Shown piece by piece: positions 1 to 7,286 of a stretch of DNA of 30,386 nucleotides (position 1 is its first letter; every line of letters begins with the position of its first letter). The stretch lies in contig CAKQGD010000018.1 of the NCBI GenBank assembly GCA_934232845.1, forward strand, positions 1 to 30,386, read 5' to 3'. This stretch comes from an uncultured Oscillospiraceae bacterium (GTDB lineage: Bacteria > Bacillota > Clostridia > Oscillospirales > Ruminococcaceae). A program made the position numbers and the translations under genes. Below the pieces are notes generated by a model. That model saw only the letters and a list, made by a program, of their open reading frames with translations. It ran no database searches and had not been told where the DNA came from.

Positions 1-1240
1 ATACAAGATTGTTAAGCAGGGTGATGCCGAGTATGATCGATAAAGGCAGCCCCAACAGCGGTTTTTTAAAAAGCAGTTTCAGACAGGCCGCCATCTCCGC
101 CCCGATCAGAACAAGCAGCGACAGTGTCTTGAAAATTCCTCCGTTGAGAAGGTCCGCCAGCAGACATGAATGTGCCGAAAGACGTTTGAAGCGCTCCTCT
201 CTTACGGGGTAGACGGCATCCAGCCGCTCGTCGAAACGCGGATCGTCATAGAGCCGGATATCTGAAAACGCGCCTCGGCCGAACAGCTTTTGCAAAGGTG
301 GATATGACGCGAACTCCTCCGCGGCGATCGACCAGATCACAAAACGCTTGGTAAAAACCGTGGAAGAAGCGATGCTTTCCATCCGCTGCTCCACCGTCGC
401 CGTGCCGGCGGTCTCCATTCTTCCGGCGGGTGCGCCGCCGTCTGTGTATGTCTTCATCCAGAGCGAAAGCCCCTCCACAGAAAACCATACTGAAATTACT
501 GCCACTGTACAGCAGACAAGTCCTTTCAAAACGCCTCTTCGCCCATATCTTTTTCTCAGAACAAAAAGAAAGGACAGGCCCACTGTCGGCAGCACCGCCG
601 GAAGCAAGATCCAAACACGCCGCGACGCCGCAAGCCAAAGCACCGGAAGCATGCCCGTGCACACGGTCCAAAAGCAAAGGCAGGGCCGTCCGGCGCACAT
701 CGCGCCGAATACCGCACAGAGAAAAAAGAACAGCAGAGCCGCGGCAAACAAATTGTAGTCAGCCCTCAAAGAAAGGCGCCTCGTATATTCCACCGGCTGA
801 AAAGAAAACAAAAGTGTGTTGAATACGCATCCTCCCGCAATCAGGAAACCGCCGGCCGCCGAAACAGCCGCGCATATTCTAAAAAGATTTTTCTCCTCTC
901 TGCAGGTGCAGAGGGCCGCCGCCGCGATCAGAAGCGCGGCTGTGACACGGTATTTTTCCCATGCAAGAGAAAGAGAGTCGGCCCTTATCAGCCCTGACAG
1001 ATCCACCGCCAGATAGAAAAGAGACGCGGCCCACAGAAAAACGCCCGACTCCCTTGTACACGTCAAAAACGAGACCGCCCGTACCGGATGCAGACCAAAA
1101 CGGCGCCAAAGCTCCCATACAAGCAAAGCGCCTGTAATCAGAAGCGCCGTTTCGGGCAGATATCCAAGTGAAAATCCGGCAAACTGCAGATTTAAAATCA
1201 ATGCGAAGCCCACCGCCGCGGGCAAAAGGCGGTACGTCAT
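1..1240 (-). CDS. O-antigen ligase/polymerase-like membrane protein, partial (3' end outside window)
   Basis: Reading leftward from an ATG at 1240, the frame stays open to the window edge (413 codons). The protein is very hydrophobic, with many membrane spans (Leu/Ala/Phe-rich blocks) and one long non-membrane part at about residues 240-350. That part contains RFVIWSIA followed by a Pro-Leu and a Gly-Arg-Gly group (about residues 298-320), resembling the R-x3-W...P-x-G-x-G pattern of the Wzy/WaaL (O-antigen ligase) superfamily. Such proteins polymerise or transfer lipid-linked glycans at the outer face of the membrane. Its ATG overlaps the stop of the flippase gene by four bases (ATGA), so the two are translationally coupled in one polysaccharide operon. 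No sugar can be inferred. The family call is moderately sure; the exact role is inference. Confidence 0.7.
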   Translation of the reverse strand, partial: MTYRLLPAAVGFALILNLQFAGFSLGYLPETALLITGALLVWELWRRFGLHPVRAVSFLTCTRESGVFLWAASLFYLAVDLSGLIRADSLSLAWEKYRVTAALLIAAAALCTCREEKNLFRICAAVSAAGGFLIAGGCVFNTLLFSFQPVEYTRRLSLRADYNLFAAALLFFFLCAVFGAMCAGRPCLCFWTVCTGMLPVLWLAASRRVWILLPAVLPTVGLSFLFVLRKRYGRRGVLKGLVCCTVAVISVWFSVEGLSLWMKTYTDGGAPAGRMETAGTATVEQRMESIASSTVFTKRFVIWSIAAEEFASYPPLQKLFGRGAFSDIRLYDDPRFDERLDAVYPVREERFKRLSAHSCLLADLLNGGIFKTLSLLVLIGAEMAACLKLLFKKPLLGLPLSIILGITLLNNLV

Positions 1241-2436
1241 ACTTGCTCCCGCCGCAGCAAAGCACGGCAGTAAAAATAAAAAAACAAGTACCCCGCGCAG
1301 AGAGCCGCCTGCGTACAAATCAGGTAATCGAAACCGCCGAGGGGAAGTGCGGCGCAAAGAATCGACATTCCCAGCAGCGACGCCTGCCAGATCAGTACGG
1401 CCCGGCAGCGCCCCTGTGCCACCGCCGCATTGGAAAGCGGAGATACCACCATGCGGACGGTAAAAAGCGGAAGAAGCAAACGAATCAGCGCAGGTGTTTT
1501 TTCCCAGCCGGGGCCGAGAAGGAATAAAAGCAGAGGCGAAAAAAGCACCGTCCCCAGCGCCGCCACCACGGCAAGCGCCCCAAGTACGAAAGAAAAGGAA
1601 CGAAACAGACGCTTTCTGTCCGAAGGTCGGGTGACTGCCAGTTCTCGTGAAAAAATCTGCCCCGCCGGAGAGGATATCACGGCCAGCAAAACTGCAAACA
1701 GACGGTTTACCATCCACCACGCCGCAAGAATACCGTCCTGACGCGCAGAAAGTACAAAGCTCTGCAGATTCAGCGCGGCCTGCATCGCGAGCGCACCCGG
1801 CAAAAGCTGTTTCCAGAAGCCGGAAAGACCGCGGGCCTCCTCTAAAAGTATCTGTGCCGAATAAGCGTCCGTGCGCTCTCTCGACAATGCAAGCAGCCCG
1901 ATTCCCGCCGCATAGGAGAGCAGCGGGGAAAATAAAAGCGCCCTCTCCCCTCCCAAGGGATACAGTGCGAACTGCAGTACCGCTCCGCAGCCCGCGCGCA
2001 GAACATTTGCGGCGGCCGCGGCCCTTTCCGCACCCCGCGTCAAGGCAAACGCCTGCTCCGCCGCATACCAGCCGGTCAGCAGCGTGCCTATGGGAAGAAG
2101 AAAAACCCATGCGCCCTGAAAAGAAAACAAGATGCAGACTGGGGCAAGCGCTGCGGAAACGGCGGCACAAACCGCCCGGCAGAGGGCAAACCGCCTGGAG
2201 GCCGTTTTGGCCGTGTCGGAAAGCATCAGGGCCGATTCCATACGGCCGCAGGCCGCCGTTCCGGTTACAGCCAAAGCGGAAGACAACAATGCGGGCGACT
2301 CAAAACTCTGGGCTCCGTAAAGACGGGCCGCTGCAGGCGCCGCGGCAAGCGGAATCAGAAGCGCCGCCAGCGCTCCTGAGGAAAGCGTCAGGCAGCGGCC
2401 TAACGGCTGCCCTGCCCGCGCGGACCACTGGCGCAT
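1237..2436 (-). CDS. Oligosaccharide flippase (Wzx/RfbX-type, MATE-like superfamily)
   Basis: A 399-residue, almost wholly hydrophobic protein with about 12 predicted spans separated by short Arg/Lys-rich loops. The C-terminal half has the layout typical of COG2244 flippases: the segment SPAGQIFSRELA in the middle, then FSPLLLFLLGPGW and a conserved-looking LLLPLFTVRMVVSPLSNA block. Such proteins carry undecaprenyl-linked glycan units across the membrane. Length fits the family (400-480), slightly short at the N-terminus. The ATG at 2436 follows GGGGTGAC at suitable spacing. It overlaps the next gene by ATGA, so ligase and flippase act in one surface-polysaccharide operon whose remaining genes must lie left of the window. 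Confidence 0.82.
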   Translation of the reverse strand: MRQWSARAGQPLGRCLTLSSGALAALLIPLAAAPAAARLYGAQSFESPALLSSALAVTGTAACGRMESALMLSDTAKTASRRFALCRAVCAAVSAALAPVCILFSFQGAWVFLLPIGTLLTGWYAAEQAFALTRGAERAAAAANVLRAGCGAVLQFALYPLGGERALLFSPLLSYAAGIGLLALSRERTDAYSAQILLEEARGLSGFWKQLLPGALAMQAALNLQSFVLSARQDGILAAWWMVNRLFAVLLAVISSPAGQIFSRELAVTRPSDRKRLFRSFSFVLGALAVVAALGTVLFSPLLLFLLGPGWEKTPALIRLLLPLFTVRMVVSPLSNAAVAQGRCRAVLIWQASLLGMSILCAALPLGGFDYLICTQAALCAGYLFFYFYCRALLRREQV

Positions 2437-2517
2437 TTTGTCACCCCGTTTCGCGTTTTTTCTATGCGCAGTTATATTTTGCAGTCGAAGGGAAAATTAT
2501 GTGTGCGTTCTTACATG

Positions 2518-2530
2518 TACTTTTAAAGTA
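2518..2530. promoter_or_regulatory. 13-bp palindrome TACTTTTAAAGTA upstream of the polysaccharide genes
   Basis: A perfect palindrome about 85 bases upstream of the flippase start. The same 13 bases occur at 26103-26115 in the LysR/nitroreductase intergenic region. It has the T-N11-A form of LysR-type operators, but an AT-rich palindrome could arise by chance. Function is inferred from form and position only. Confidence 0.3.
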
Positions 2531-2600
2531 GTCCCTTTTTAAATAAATGTTGCTGTTAATAATCCTGTATAAAGCCCATATTACCTGAATAAAAAATCAG

Positions 2601-2634
2601 ATAGCCCTTTTCGGAATGAGGAGGGTTATTTTTT
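2601..2634 (+). terminator. Hairpin plus T-run that also covers a ribosome site
   Basis: ATAGCCCTTTTC (2601-2612) pairs with GAGGAGGGTTAT (2618-2629), allowing G-T pairs, with a 5-base loop, and runs into TTTTTT (2629-2634). It has the form of an intrinsic terminator. Its right arm contains GGAGGG, the only ribosome site for the ORF starting at 2635, so it could block that site or stop transcription early. No gene ends just upstream on the + strand, which favours a leader or attenuator role over a plain terminator. Confidence 0.5.
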
Positions 2635-2697
2635 ATGCTCAAAAACAGAGGAAGGTATAAATTTAGGATATGGGGCATCATTACAAATATAAATTAA
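2635..2697 (+). CDS. Possible 20-residue peptide
   Basis: An ATG six to seven bases after GAGGAGGG opens a 20-codon frame ending in TAA at 2695. The peptide is basic and aromatic: it contains KNRGRYKF, then RIWGII. Only the ribosome site and the framing hairpins (2601-2634 upstream, 2712-2739 downstream) support it. It could be a leader peptide, a small toxin-like peptide or chance. I do not recognise it. Confidence 0.25.
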   Translation: MLKNRGRYKFRIWGIITNIN

Positions 2698-2711
2698 ACA
2701 TAGCAAAGGAG

Positions 2712-2739
2712 AGAGTCTGGAGAAATCCCGGCTCTTTTT
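2712..2739 (+). terminator. Weak terminator-like hairpin
   Basis: AGAGTC pairs with GGCTCT with a further GG/CC pair inside and one mismatch; TTTTT follows at 2735-2739. It lies 15 bases after the 20-codon ORF and just before the promoter of the 2823 gene, so it could end a short upstream transcript. Confidence 0.35.
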
Positions 2740-2744
2740 ATGGA

Positions 2745-2773
2745 TTGAAACTTACAGAAATATACTGTAAGAT
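2745..2773 (+). promoter_or_regulatory. Promoter with internal inverted repeat, for the gene at 2823
   Basis: TTGAAA (2745-2750), exactly 17 bases, then TAAGAT (2768-2773). CTTACAG (2751-2757) and CTGTAAG (2765-2771) form a perfect 7-bp inverted repeat with a 7-base centre filling the spacer and entering the -10 box. That is the standard place for a repressor operator. The start at 2823 would have a leader of about 43 bases. Confidence 0.6.
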
Positions 2774-2822
2774 AGGTGCAATCAAAGTAGTAATCAATCT
2801 ATGATTAGAAAGGACAACTGTT

Positions 2823-3329
2823 ATGAGCAAATCATTAACAGCACAAAAAGTTCTAAAGAAGTTGGATATCGTAGACTTTAGACATCTTACTAAAGGCAAA
2901 GTGATTGCTATGGCCTCTATGCTAGATAAAATGGACCCAGAGGTGGCAAAGAAAGCTTTGGAACAATTCCCAAATTTTTCTGCCACTACAAAGGAAATGC
3001 TGGCCGGATATAAAGATACTCTGGACAAAGGTATGGATGCAAATAAAGATAGTGTCCAGTCGTACTATAACTCATGTGATTCTATTATTGAGACATTGCA
3101 AAGACAACTCGACAATGAGAACTTATCCTTTGATGAGAGAAAATACATCATCGATAAACTGTTTGAAATTTCAAAAACTATGGGTGAGAAAGATTCTGAA
3201 AATAAAAAATTCCTTGCGACTTTAACTGTAATAGGTGCAACTGCTGTTGGCGTTATCACCGTGGCTCTGGCATCTACATTAGGGGGAAATACAACGGTTG
3301 AAATGGACGACATTAACAAACTAACCTAA
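2823..3329 (+). CDS. Unknown protein with C-terminal membrane segment
   Basis: 168 residues from an ATG preceded by AAAGGA. The first ~130 residues are highly charged and helical-looking (Lys/Asp/Glu-rich, with PEVAKKALEQFPNF near residue 38 and DERKYIIDKL near 102). A single hydrophobic stretch of about 22 residues (about 136-157, TLTVIGATAVGVITVALA) is followed by a short acidic tail ending DDINKLT. This suggests a cytosolic helical domain tethered to the membrane by its C-terminus. I have the impression of similar unnamed proteins in gut Firmicutes but assign no function. AT-rich base use unlike its neighbours, a lone rightward position and an operator-like promoter suggest horizontal transfer. 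The sequence past the stop may be decayed coding DNA. Confidence 0.75.
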   Translation: MSKSLTAQKVLKKLDIVDFRHLTKGKVIAMASMLDKMDPEVAKKALEQFPNFSATTKEMLAGYKDTLDKGMDANKDSVQSYYNSCDSIIETLQRQLDNENLSFDERKYIIDKLFEISKTMGEKDSENKKFLATLTVIGATAVGVITVALASTLGGNTTVEMDDINKLT

Positions 3330-3455
3330 ATATTGCTGAGATTGAAGAGGCTCCACCAGAAAACAGCGCGTCAATAATGATTTTGTACTTGAGAAATCTG
3401 AAAAACTGTTTAAGCAGAATTTTGCGGCGTTCTTTACAGAGAACAAGACTTTTAA
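3330..3455 (+). pseudogene. Possible decayed coding remnant after the unknown gene
   Basis: Directly after the stop at 3327-3329 the other two + frames carry protein-like stretches. The frame starting at 3323 gives NIAEIEEAPPENSA; the frame through 3370 gives DFVLEKSEKLFKQNF and then AAFFTENKTF. Joining them needs two frameshifts. This fits a frameshifted 3' extension of the 2823 gene or the tail of a lost neighbour. AT-rich DNA yields such frames by chance, so support is weak. Confidence 0.25.
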
Positions 3456-3456
3456 T

Positions 3457-3496
3457 AAAAAAAGAACGCTCCCCAAAAATGGGAGCGTTCTTTTTT
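3457..3496. terminator. Bidirectional intrinsic terminator
   Basis: AGAACGCTCCC (3463-3473) pairs perfectly with GGGAGCGTTCT (3481-3491), flanked by A-run and T-run so that it works in both directions. It ends the rightward unknown gene and the leftward nucleoside-binding lipoprotein gene, whose stop is at 3511. Confidence 0.85.
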
Positions 3497-3510
3497 AATG
3501 AAAAATCGGA

Positions 3511-4590
3511 TTATTCAAGCGTAAAGACGCCGGGATGAACTGCTTCAAGCTCGTCCTTCGTAGCAGGAACGACAATTTCACCGGCGGCAATTTTCTCCTC
3601 CGCAGCCTTGACTGCAGCGAGCATTTCTTCCGTCAGGAGAGTCTGCGTGGGCGCAAGGCCGACGCCGTTGTTGGCCATACCGTAGGTATGAACGCCGGCG
3701 GTAAACGTGCCTTCCTTCACAGACTTGGAGATATCCTGCGCAGCGGTGTCAACACGCTTCATTGCGGAAGTGATAACCGTCTCGGGCGCAAGGTGGTTCT
3801 GGTCGGTATCGACGCCGATCGCGTAAATACCCGCGTCCTTGCAGGCTTCGATCACGCCGCCGCCCGTACCGCCGGCCGCATGATAAATGACATCGGCACC
3901 GTTGGTGATCATGTTGACCGCGGCGGTATTACCCAGTGCGGAGTCACCAAAGCTGTTGGCGTTGTACTGCAGAACGGTCGCTTCCGGATTGGTATCCAGA
4001 ACGCCGGAAATGAATCCGACCGCGAACTGGTTCATGGATTCGGAAACCATGCCCTGGACATAGCCGACCACATTGCTCTCGGTAGCCATACCGGCGACGA
4101 TGCCCACAAGGTAAGAAGCAACGTTCTGATCAAACATCAGGCATGCGACGTTGGGTAGGTCGGCGTTTGTGGAGTCATCAATGATGGCAAATTTCTGCTC
4201 GGGGTTCGCAAGAGCAGCCTCACGGGTCGCTTCCGCAAGCATGTATCCTACGCAGATAATCAGGTCGTACTCCTCATCGAGGAAGGTTTCGATGTTGACG
4301 GAATAATCCGCATCGGTGGCGGACTCCAGATACTTCACCTCAAAAGAGGGATCCTCCGCGGCAAGCGCCTGCAGGCCTTCCCACGAAGTCTGGTTGAAAG
4401 ACTGGTCGTTTACGCCGCCGACGTCGGTGACCATACCGATCTTATAGACCTTATTCTCCTCGGGAGCAGCCTCGCTGCCCTTAGCGGGAGCGCTCTCCGA
4501 GCCGCTGGGAGCGGTGGACGTTGTGCCGCCGCAGGCAGCCAGCGCCAGAACCATCGCAAGAGAAAGCGCGATCGCAAGAATCTTCTTCAT
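3511..4590 (-). CDS. BMP family (PnrA/BmpA-like) substrate-binding lipoprotein
   Basis: 359 residues. The N-terminus is a lipoprotein signal with lipobox LAAC (Cys20), followed by a Ser/Ala/Glu-rich linker. The mature part begins with KIGMVTDVGGVNDQSFNQ, the hallmark opening of the BMP/PnrA family, and carries IDDSTN, a GxVAGMA-type helix and HAAGGTGGGVIEA further on. Family members bind purine or other nucleosides outside the membrane for an ABC importer (ATPase plus two permeases), which is not in this window. Closeness to cdd, deoB and deoD supports nucleoside uptake. It has its own promoter (4641-4669) and a shared terminator, so it is a separate transcript. AGGAGG precedes the ATG. Ligand identity is inference. 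Confidence 0.9.
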   Translation of the reverse strand: MKKILAIALSLAMVLALAACGGTTSTAPSGSESAPAKGSEAAPEENKVYKIGMVTDVGGVNDQSFNQTSWEGLQALAAEDPSFEVKYLESATDADYSVNIETFLDEEYDLIICVGYMLAEATREAALANPEQKFAIIDDSTNADLPNVACLMFDQNVASYLVGIVAGMATESNVVGYVQGMVSESMNQFAVGFISGVLDTNPEATVLQYNANSFGDSALGNTAAVNMITNGADVIYHAAGGTGGGVIEACKDAGIYAIGVDTDQNHLAPETVITSAMKRVDTAAQDISKSVKEGTFTAGVHTYGMANNGVGLAPTQTLLTEEMLAAVKAAEEKIAAGEIVVPATKDELEAVHPGVFTLE

Positions 4591-4640
4591 GTTCTTTTTT
4601 TCCTCCTAAAATTTTGTGGGTGGTTTATAACCCGTCCCAT

Positions 4641-4669
4641 ACTATACACGAAAACACAGGAAATTGCAA
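4641..4669 (-). promoter_or_regulatory. Promoter of the BMP lipoprotein gene
   Basis: On the - strand: TTGCAA (4669-4664), 17 bases, TATAGT (4646-4641). The start would fall near 4634, giving a leader of about 45 bases to the ATG at 4590. Confidence 0.65.
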
Positions 4670-4794
4670 CTCCTCCTGCATCAATTTTACCAAAAATTTA
4701 AAATCCCGTACCCTTTTCTTCTCTATTTTCCCGGCAAAACGCATTTTAGGGCAGGAAAATCATAAAAAAGCAGCGAGTCAAAGCGCACAGAAAA

Positions 4795-4836
4795 ATTTTC
4801 CCGGAGCCGGGGAACACAGTGCCCCTCTCCGGGAAA
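4795..4836 (-). terminator. Terminator after cdd
   Basis: On the - strand CCCGGAG and GGGG arms pair with CCCC and CTCCGGG arms, and the stem is followed by AAAATTTTT. It begins six bases past the cdd stop and would end the long leftward transcript. Confidence 0.6.
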
Positions 4837-4842
4837 ATACAG

Positions 4843-5256
4843 TCAAAGATCCTTCGCGGTAAAGCTCAAGGGGAGAAGATCCGCCAGCGTAACACAGCGA
4901 TAATCCTGCTCGCTTTTCGCAAGCAGAACAGGCAGATCGGGAGAAGCAAATTCCGCCATCACCTGACGGCATACGCCGCACGGCGTCGGATACGCCGGAA
5001 AGGGAGGATCCAGCTTTCGCGGGGCAGCGGCAATGGCGATGCGTACAATTTCGCGTTCTCCTTCGCTGACCGCTTTGAAAATGGCGGTGCGCTCCGCGCA
5101 GTTTGACGGCGTATAGGCAGCGTTCTCAATGTTGCACCCGGTATAAACCCTGCCGCTGCCCGCAATGAGAGCGGCCCCCACCGCATACCCCGAGTAGGGT
5201 GTGTAGGCGTTTTTACGCGCCGAAATCGCAAGTGCGATCAATTCTCGGTCCGTCAT
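4843..5256 (-). CDS. cdd: Cytidine deaminase
   Basis: 137 residues, usual for a tetrameric bacterial cytidine deaminase that turns (deoxy)cytidine into (deoxy)uridine in pyrimidine salvage. The zinc site is complete: CAERTA (Cys53, proton-shuttle Glu55) and PCGVCRQ (Cys93, Cys96). The substrate-side motif CNIENAAY is at residue 41. The start was set at the ATG at 5256 because GAGGAGAG lies just before it and the family begins here; the frame is open further upstream but only as a shadow of deoB. The ATG overlaps the deoB stop by four bases, giving translational coupling. A terminator follows, so it is the last gene of the run. Confidence 0.95.
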   Translation of the reverse strand: MTDRELIALAISARKNAYTPYSGYAVGAALIAGSGRVYTGCNIENAAYTPSNCAERTAIFKAVSEGEREIVRIAIAAAPRKLDPPFPAYPTPCGVCRQVMAEFASPDLPVLLAKSEQDYRCVTLADLLPLSFTAKDL

Positions 5257-6431
5257 TTCGTCTCTCCTCTCAAACGCGAGGCAAGATTTTCTCCCGGCAG
5301 CGATTTCTGATCTACTCCGAGCAGTCCCAATACCGTCGCACCGATATCCGCAAACGTCGGACGCGTGCCCAGATTTTGAGGTACAACCGCGTCGCCGCAG
5401 ACAAGCCACGGCGTATACTCACGCGAGTGATCGGTGCTCGGCGTAGACGGATCGCATCCATGGTCCGCCGTGATCATCAGCACGTCGCCGCGGCGAAGCT
5501 TTTTTTGCGCCGCGGCAAGCCAGCGGTCAAATTCCTCAAGCGCGGCCGCATAGCCCGCGGCGTCGTTTCGATGGCCGTACAGCATGTCAAAATCGACCAG
5601 ATTGATAAAACAAAAGCCGTGAAAATCGCGTTCCAGCAGGGCAGAGGATTTCTCAAGGCCGTCTGTGTTGCCAGATGTTGCAATTTTTTCGGTCACACCG
5701 CAGCCCGCAAAAATATCGGAAATTTTTCCGACCGCGATCACATCGAGACCGGATTTTTTTAAAAGGTCCATCGCCGTGTCATGCGGCGGCTTCAAGGAAA
5801 AGTCATGGCGGCGCGGCGTGCGGGTAAAGCTGCCCGGCACCCCCACAAACGGCCGCGCGATCACGCGTCCTACGGCGTGCTCTCCCTGCATGATTTCCCG
5901 GGCAATTTCGCAGATGCGGTATAATTCCTCCACCGGGATTTTTTCTTCGTGAGCGGCGATCTGCAAAACGCTGTCCGCCGAGGTATAAACAATCAAATCG
6001 CCGGTCGCAAGATGCTTTTCTCCGTAATCACGGATGACGTCCGTTCCGGAGTAGGGCTTGTTGCAGAGAATGCCTCGCCCCGTGCGGCGTGAAAGCTCGC
6101 CGAGCACCTCCTGCGGAAAACCGTGCGGATAGGTCGGCATGGGTTTTGCGGACACAACGCCCATCATTTCCCAATGCCCGGTGGTGGTGTCCTTTCCTTT
6201 GGAAGCCTCTGTCATCCGGGCGAAGGCTCCCTTCGGAGAGAAAACGGCGGGCAGGCACGATACGCCGTCGATACCCGAAAGGCCGAGCGCGGAAAGATTT
6301 TGCAGTTTTGCACCGGCAGCAGCGGCAGCCTCAAGCGTATCGGAGCCCTCGTCTCCGTAAGCGGCGGCGTCCGGCATTTCACCGATGCCGAAGCTGTCGA
6401 GCACAACGAGAAAAACGCGTTTTGTATCCAT
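5253..6431 (-). CDS. deoB: Phosphopentomutase
   Basis: 392 residues, full length. DeoB interconverts ribose-1- or deoxyribose-1-phosphate and the 5-phosphate, linking nucleoside phosphorolysis to the pentose pathway. Alkaline-phosphatase-type metal motifs are visible: VLDSFGIGEMPDA near the N-terminus, DTTTGHWEMMG near residue 85, and ADHGCDPSTPSTDHSREYTP toward the C-terminus. The ATG at 6431 was chosen over an in-frame GTG at 6440 because AAAGGGG sits just upstream of the ATG and would overlap the GTG. Upstream, a hairpin separates it from deoD; downstream, it overlaps cdd by ATGA. Confidence 0.96.
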   Translation of the reverse strand: MDTKRVFLVVLDSFGIGEMPDAAAYGDEGSDTLEAAAAAGAKLQNLSALGLSGIDGVSCLPAVFSPKGAFARMTEASKGKDTTTGHWEMMGVVSAKPMPTYPHGFPQEVLGELSRRTGRGILCNKPYSGTDVIRDYGEKHLATGDLIVYTSADSVLQIAAHEEKIPVEELYRICEIAREIMQGEHAVGRVIARPFVGVPGSFTRTPRRHDFSLKPPHDTAMDLLKKSGLDVIAVGKISDIFAGCGVTEKIATSGNTDGLEKSSALLERDFHGFCFINLVDFDMLYGHRNDAAGYAAALEEFDRWLAAAQKKLRRGDVLMITADHGCDPSTPSTDHSREYTPWLVCGDAVVPQNLGTRPTFADIGATVLGLLGVDQKSLPGENLASRLRGETK

Positions 6432-6464
6432 AGAAAGCACCCCTTTCAGTCATTTTGGGAAGAA

Positions 6465-6494
6465 ACGTCCCGCTCCAAACGGAAAACGGGACGT
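6465..6494 (-). terminator. Hairpin in the deoD-deoB gap
   Basis: ACGTCCCG (6465-6472) and CGGGACGT (6487-6494) form a perfect 8-bp stem. On the - strand it is followed by only TTTCTTCCC, so it is a weak terminator at best. It may tune deoB/cdd relative to deoD or protect the deoD mRNA end. Confidence 0.4.
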
Positions 6495-6500
6495 AAAAAT

Positions 6501-7202
6501 TCAATCTGCCAGATCGAGTGCGACTTCCATCATTTCGCGGAAGCTGCTCTGGCGTTCCTCGGCGGAAAGTGCCTCTCCGGTCGTAATCATGTCGGAGATT
6601 GTGCAGAGACAGAGCGCTTCCTTTTTGGCGTAGGCAGCGTTCATATAGAGTGCAGCAGCCTCCATCTCAATAGCCAGAACTCCCATCTTAGTCCAGTCCA
6701 GAGAACGGTTCGCGGCATCATAAAACGTATCGGATGAAAGCAGGTTGCCCACCTTGAGCGGCACACCGAGACGATCGGCCGCCTCTTTCGCGCGAAGAAG
6801 CAAACGCCAGCTTGCGATCGGGGCAAACGTACCCGGCAGTTCAAACTGATGCGCGTAGTTGGAATTGGTACAAGCGCCCATGCCCGCGACAAGATCGCGC
6901 ACATGCAGATCATCGCCGATCCCCCCCGCGGAGCCGATGCGGATAATCGCATCCACATCATAAAAATGAAACAGCTCGTATGAATAGATCCCGATGGACG
7001 GCATTCCCATACCGCTGCCCTGCACGGAAACACGTTTTCCGCGGTAAAGCCCGGTAAAGCCAAGCATATTCCGTACGGTATTATAACAGGTTACATCGGT
7101 CAGATAGTTGTCGGCAATGAATTTCGCGCGAAGCGGATCACCCGGCATCAAAACCGTTTTTGCAATTTCGCCTTTTTGGGCGGCATTATGCGGAGTAGAC
7201 AT
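6501..7202 (-). CDS. deoD: Purine nucleoside phosphorylase, DeoD type
   Basis: 233 residues, normal for the hexameric DeoD family, which splits purine (deoxy)nucleosides with phosphate into base and (deoxy)ribose-1-phosphate. Visible motifs: VLMPGDPLRAKFIA (phosphate-site Gly/Arg), IRIGSAGG, and AIEMEAAALY near the ribose site, then CTISDMI with the catalytic-type Asp. The ATG at 7202 follows AAGGAGG at a 7-base gap; a TTG just ahead of it is less likely. Its product is the substrate of the next gene, deoB. The 84-base gap upstream holds no clear terminator, so it may be read through from the Rnf-like genes; a possible -10 (GATAAT) there lacks a matching -35. Confidence 0.95.
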   Translation of the reverse strand: MSTPHNAAQKGEIAKTVLMPGDPLRAKFIADNYLTDVTCYNTVRNMLGFTGLYRGKRVSVQGSGMGMPSIGIYSYELFHFYDVDAIIRIGSAGGIGDDLHVRDLVAGMGACTNSNYAHQFELPGTFAPIASWRLLLRAKEAADRLGVPLKVGNLLSSDTFYDAANRSLDWTKMGVLAIEMEAAALYMNAAYAKKEALCLCTISDMITTGEALSAEERQSSFREMMEVALDLAD

Positions 7203-7286
7203 CAAAAATCCTCCTTATTTATGTTCTGCCGATTATCAGCATTTGATTCTGAGCGAATATTGACAAGCAAGAGACTACGGCAAATC

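Larger units (their letters stand above)
2437..2822. other. AT-rich stretch without a firm gene
   Basis: This 386-base gap between the leftward flippase and the rightward unknown gene is clearly more AT-rich than the flanks. It holds a palindrome (2518-2530), a terminator-like hairpin (2601-2634), a 20-codon ORF (2635-2697), a weaker hairpin with a T-run (2712-2739) and a good promoter with an internal inverted repeat (2745-2773), each listed separately. No convincing promoter for the flippase operon could be placed. Confidence 0.6.

Noticed and set aside
879..1265. Separate leftward ORF of 128 codons
   Set aside because: It is an out-of-frame shadow of the O-antigen ligase-like gene, which reads continuously from 1240 with clear membrane spans.
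1647..2531. Long rightward ORF of 294 codons opposite the flippase
   Set aside because: Its product is Pro/Arg-rich and low in hydrophobic order, typical of the reverse strand of a GC-rich gene, while the leftward frame is a clear flippase.
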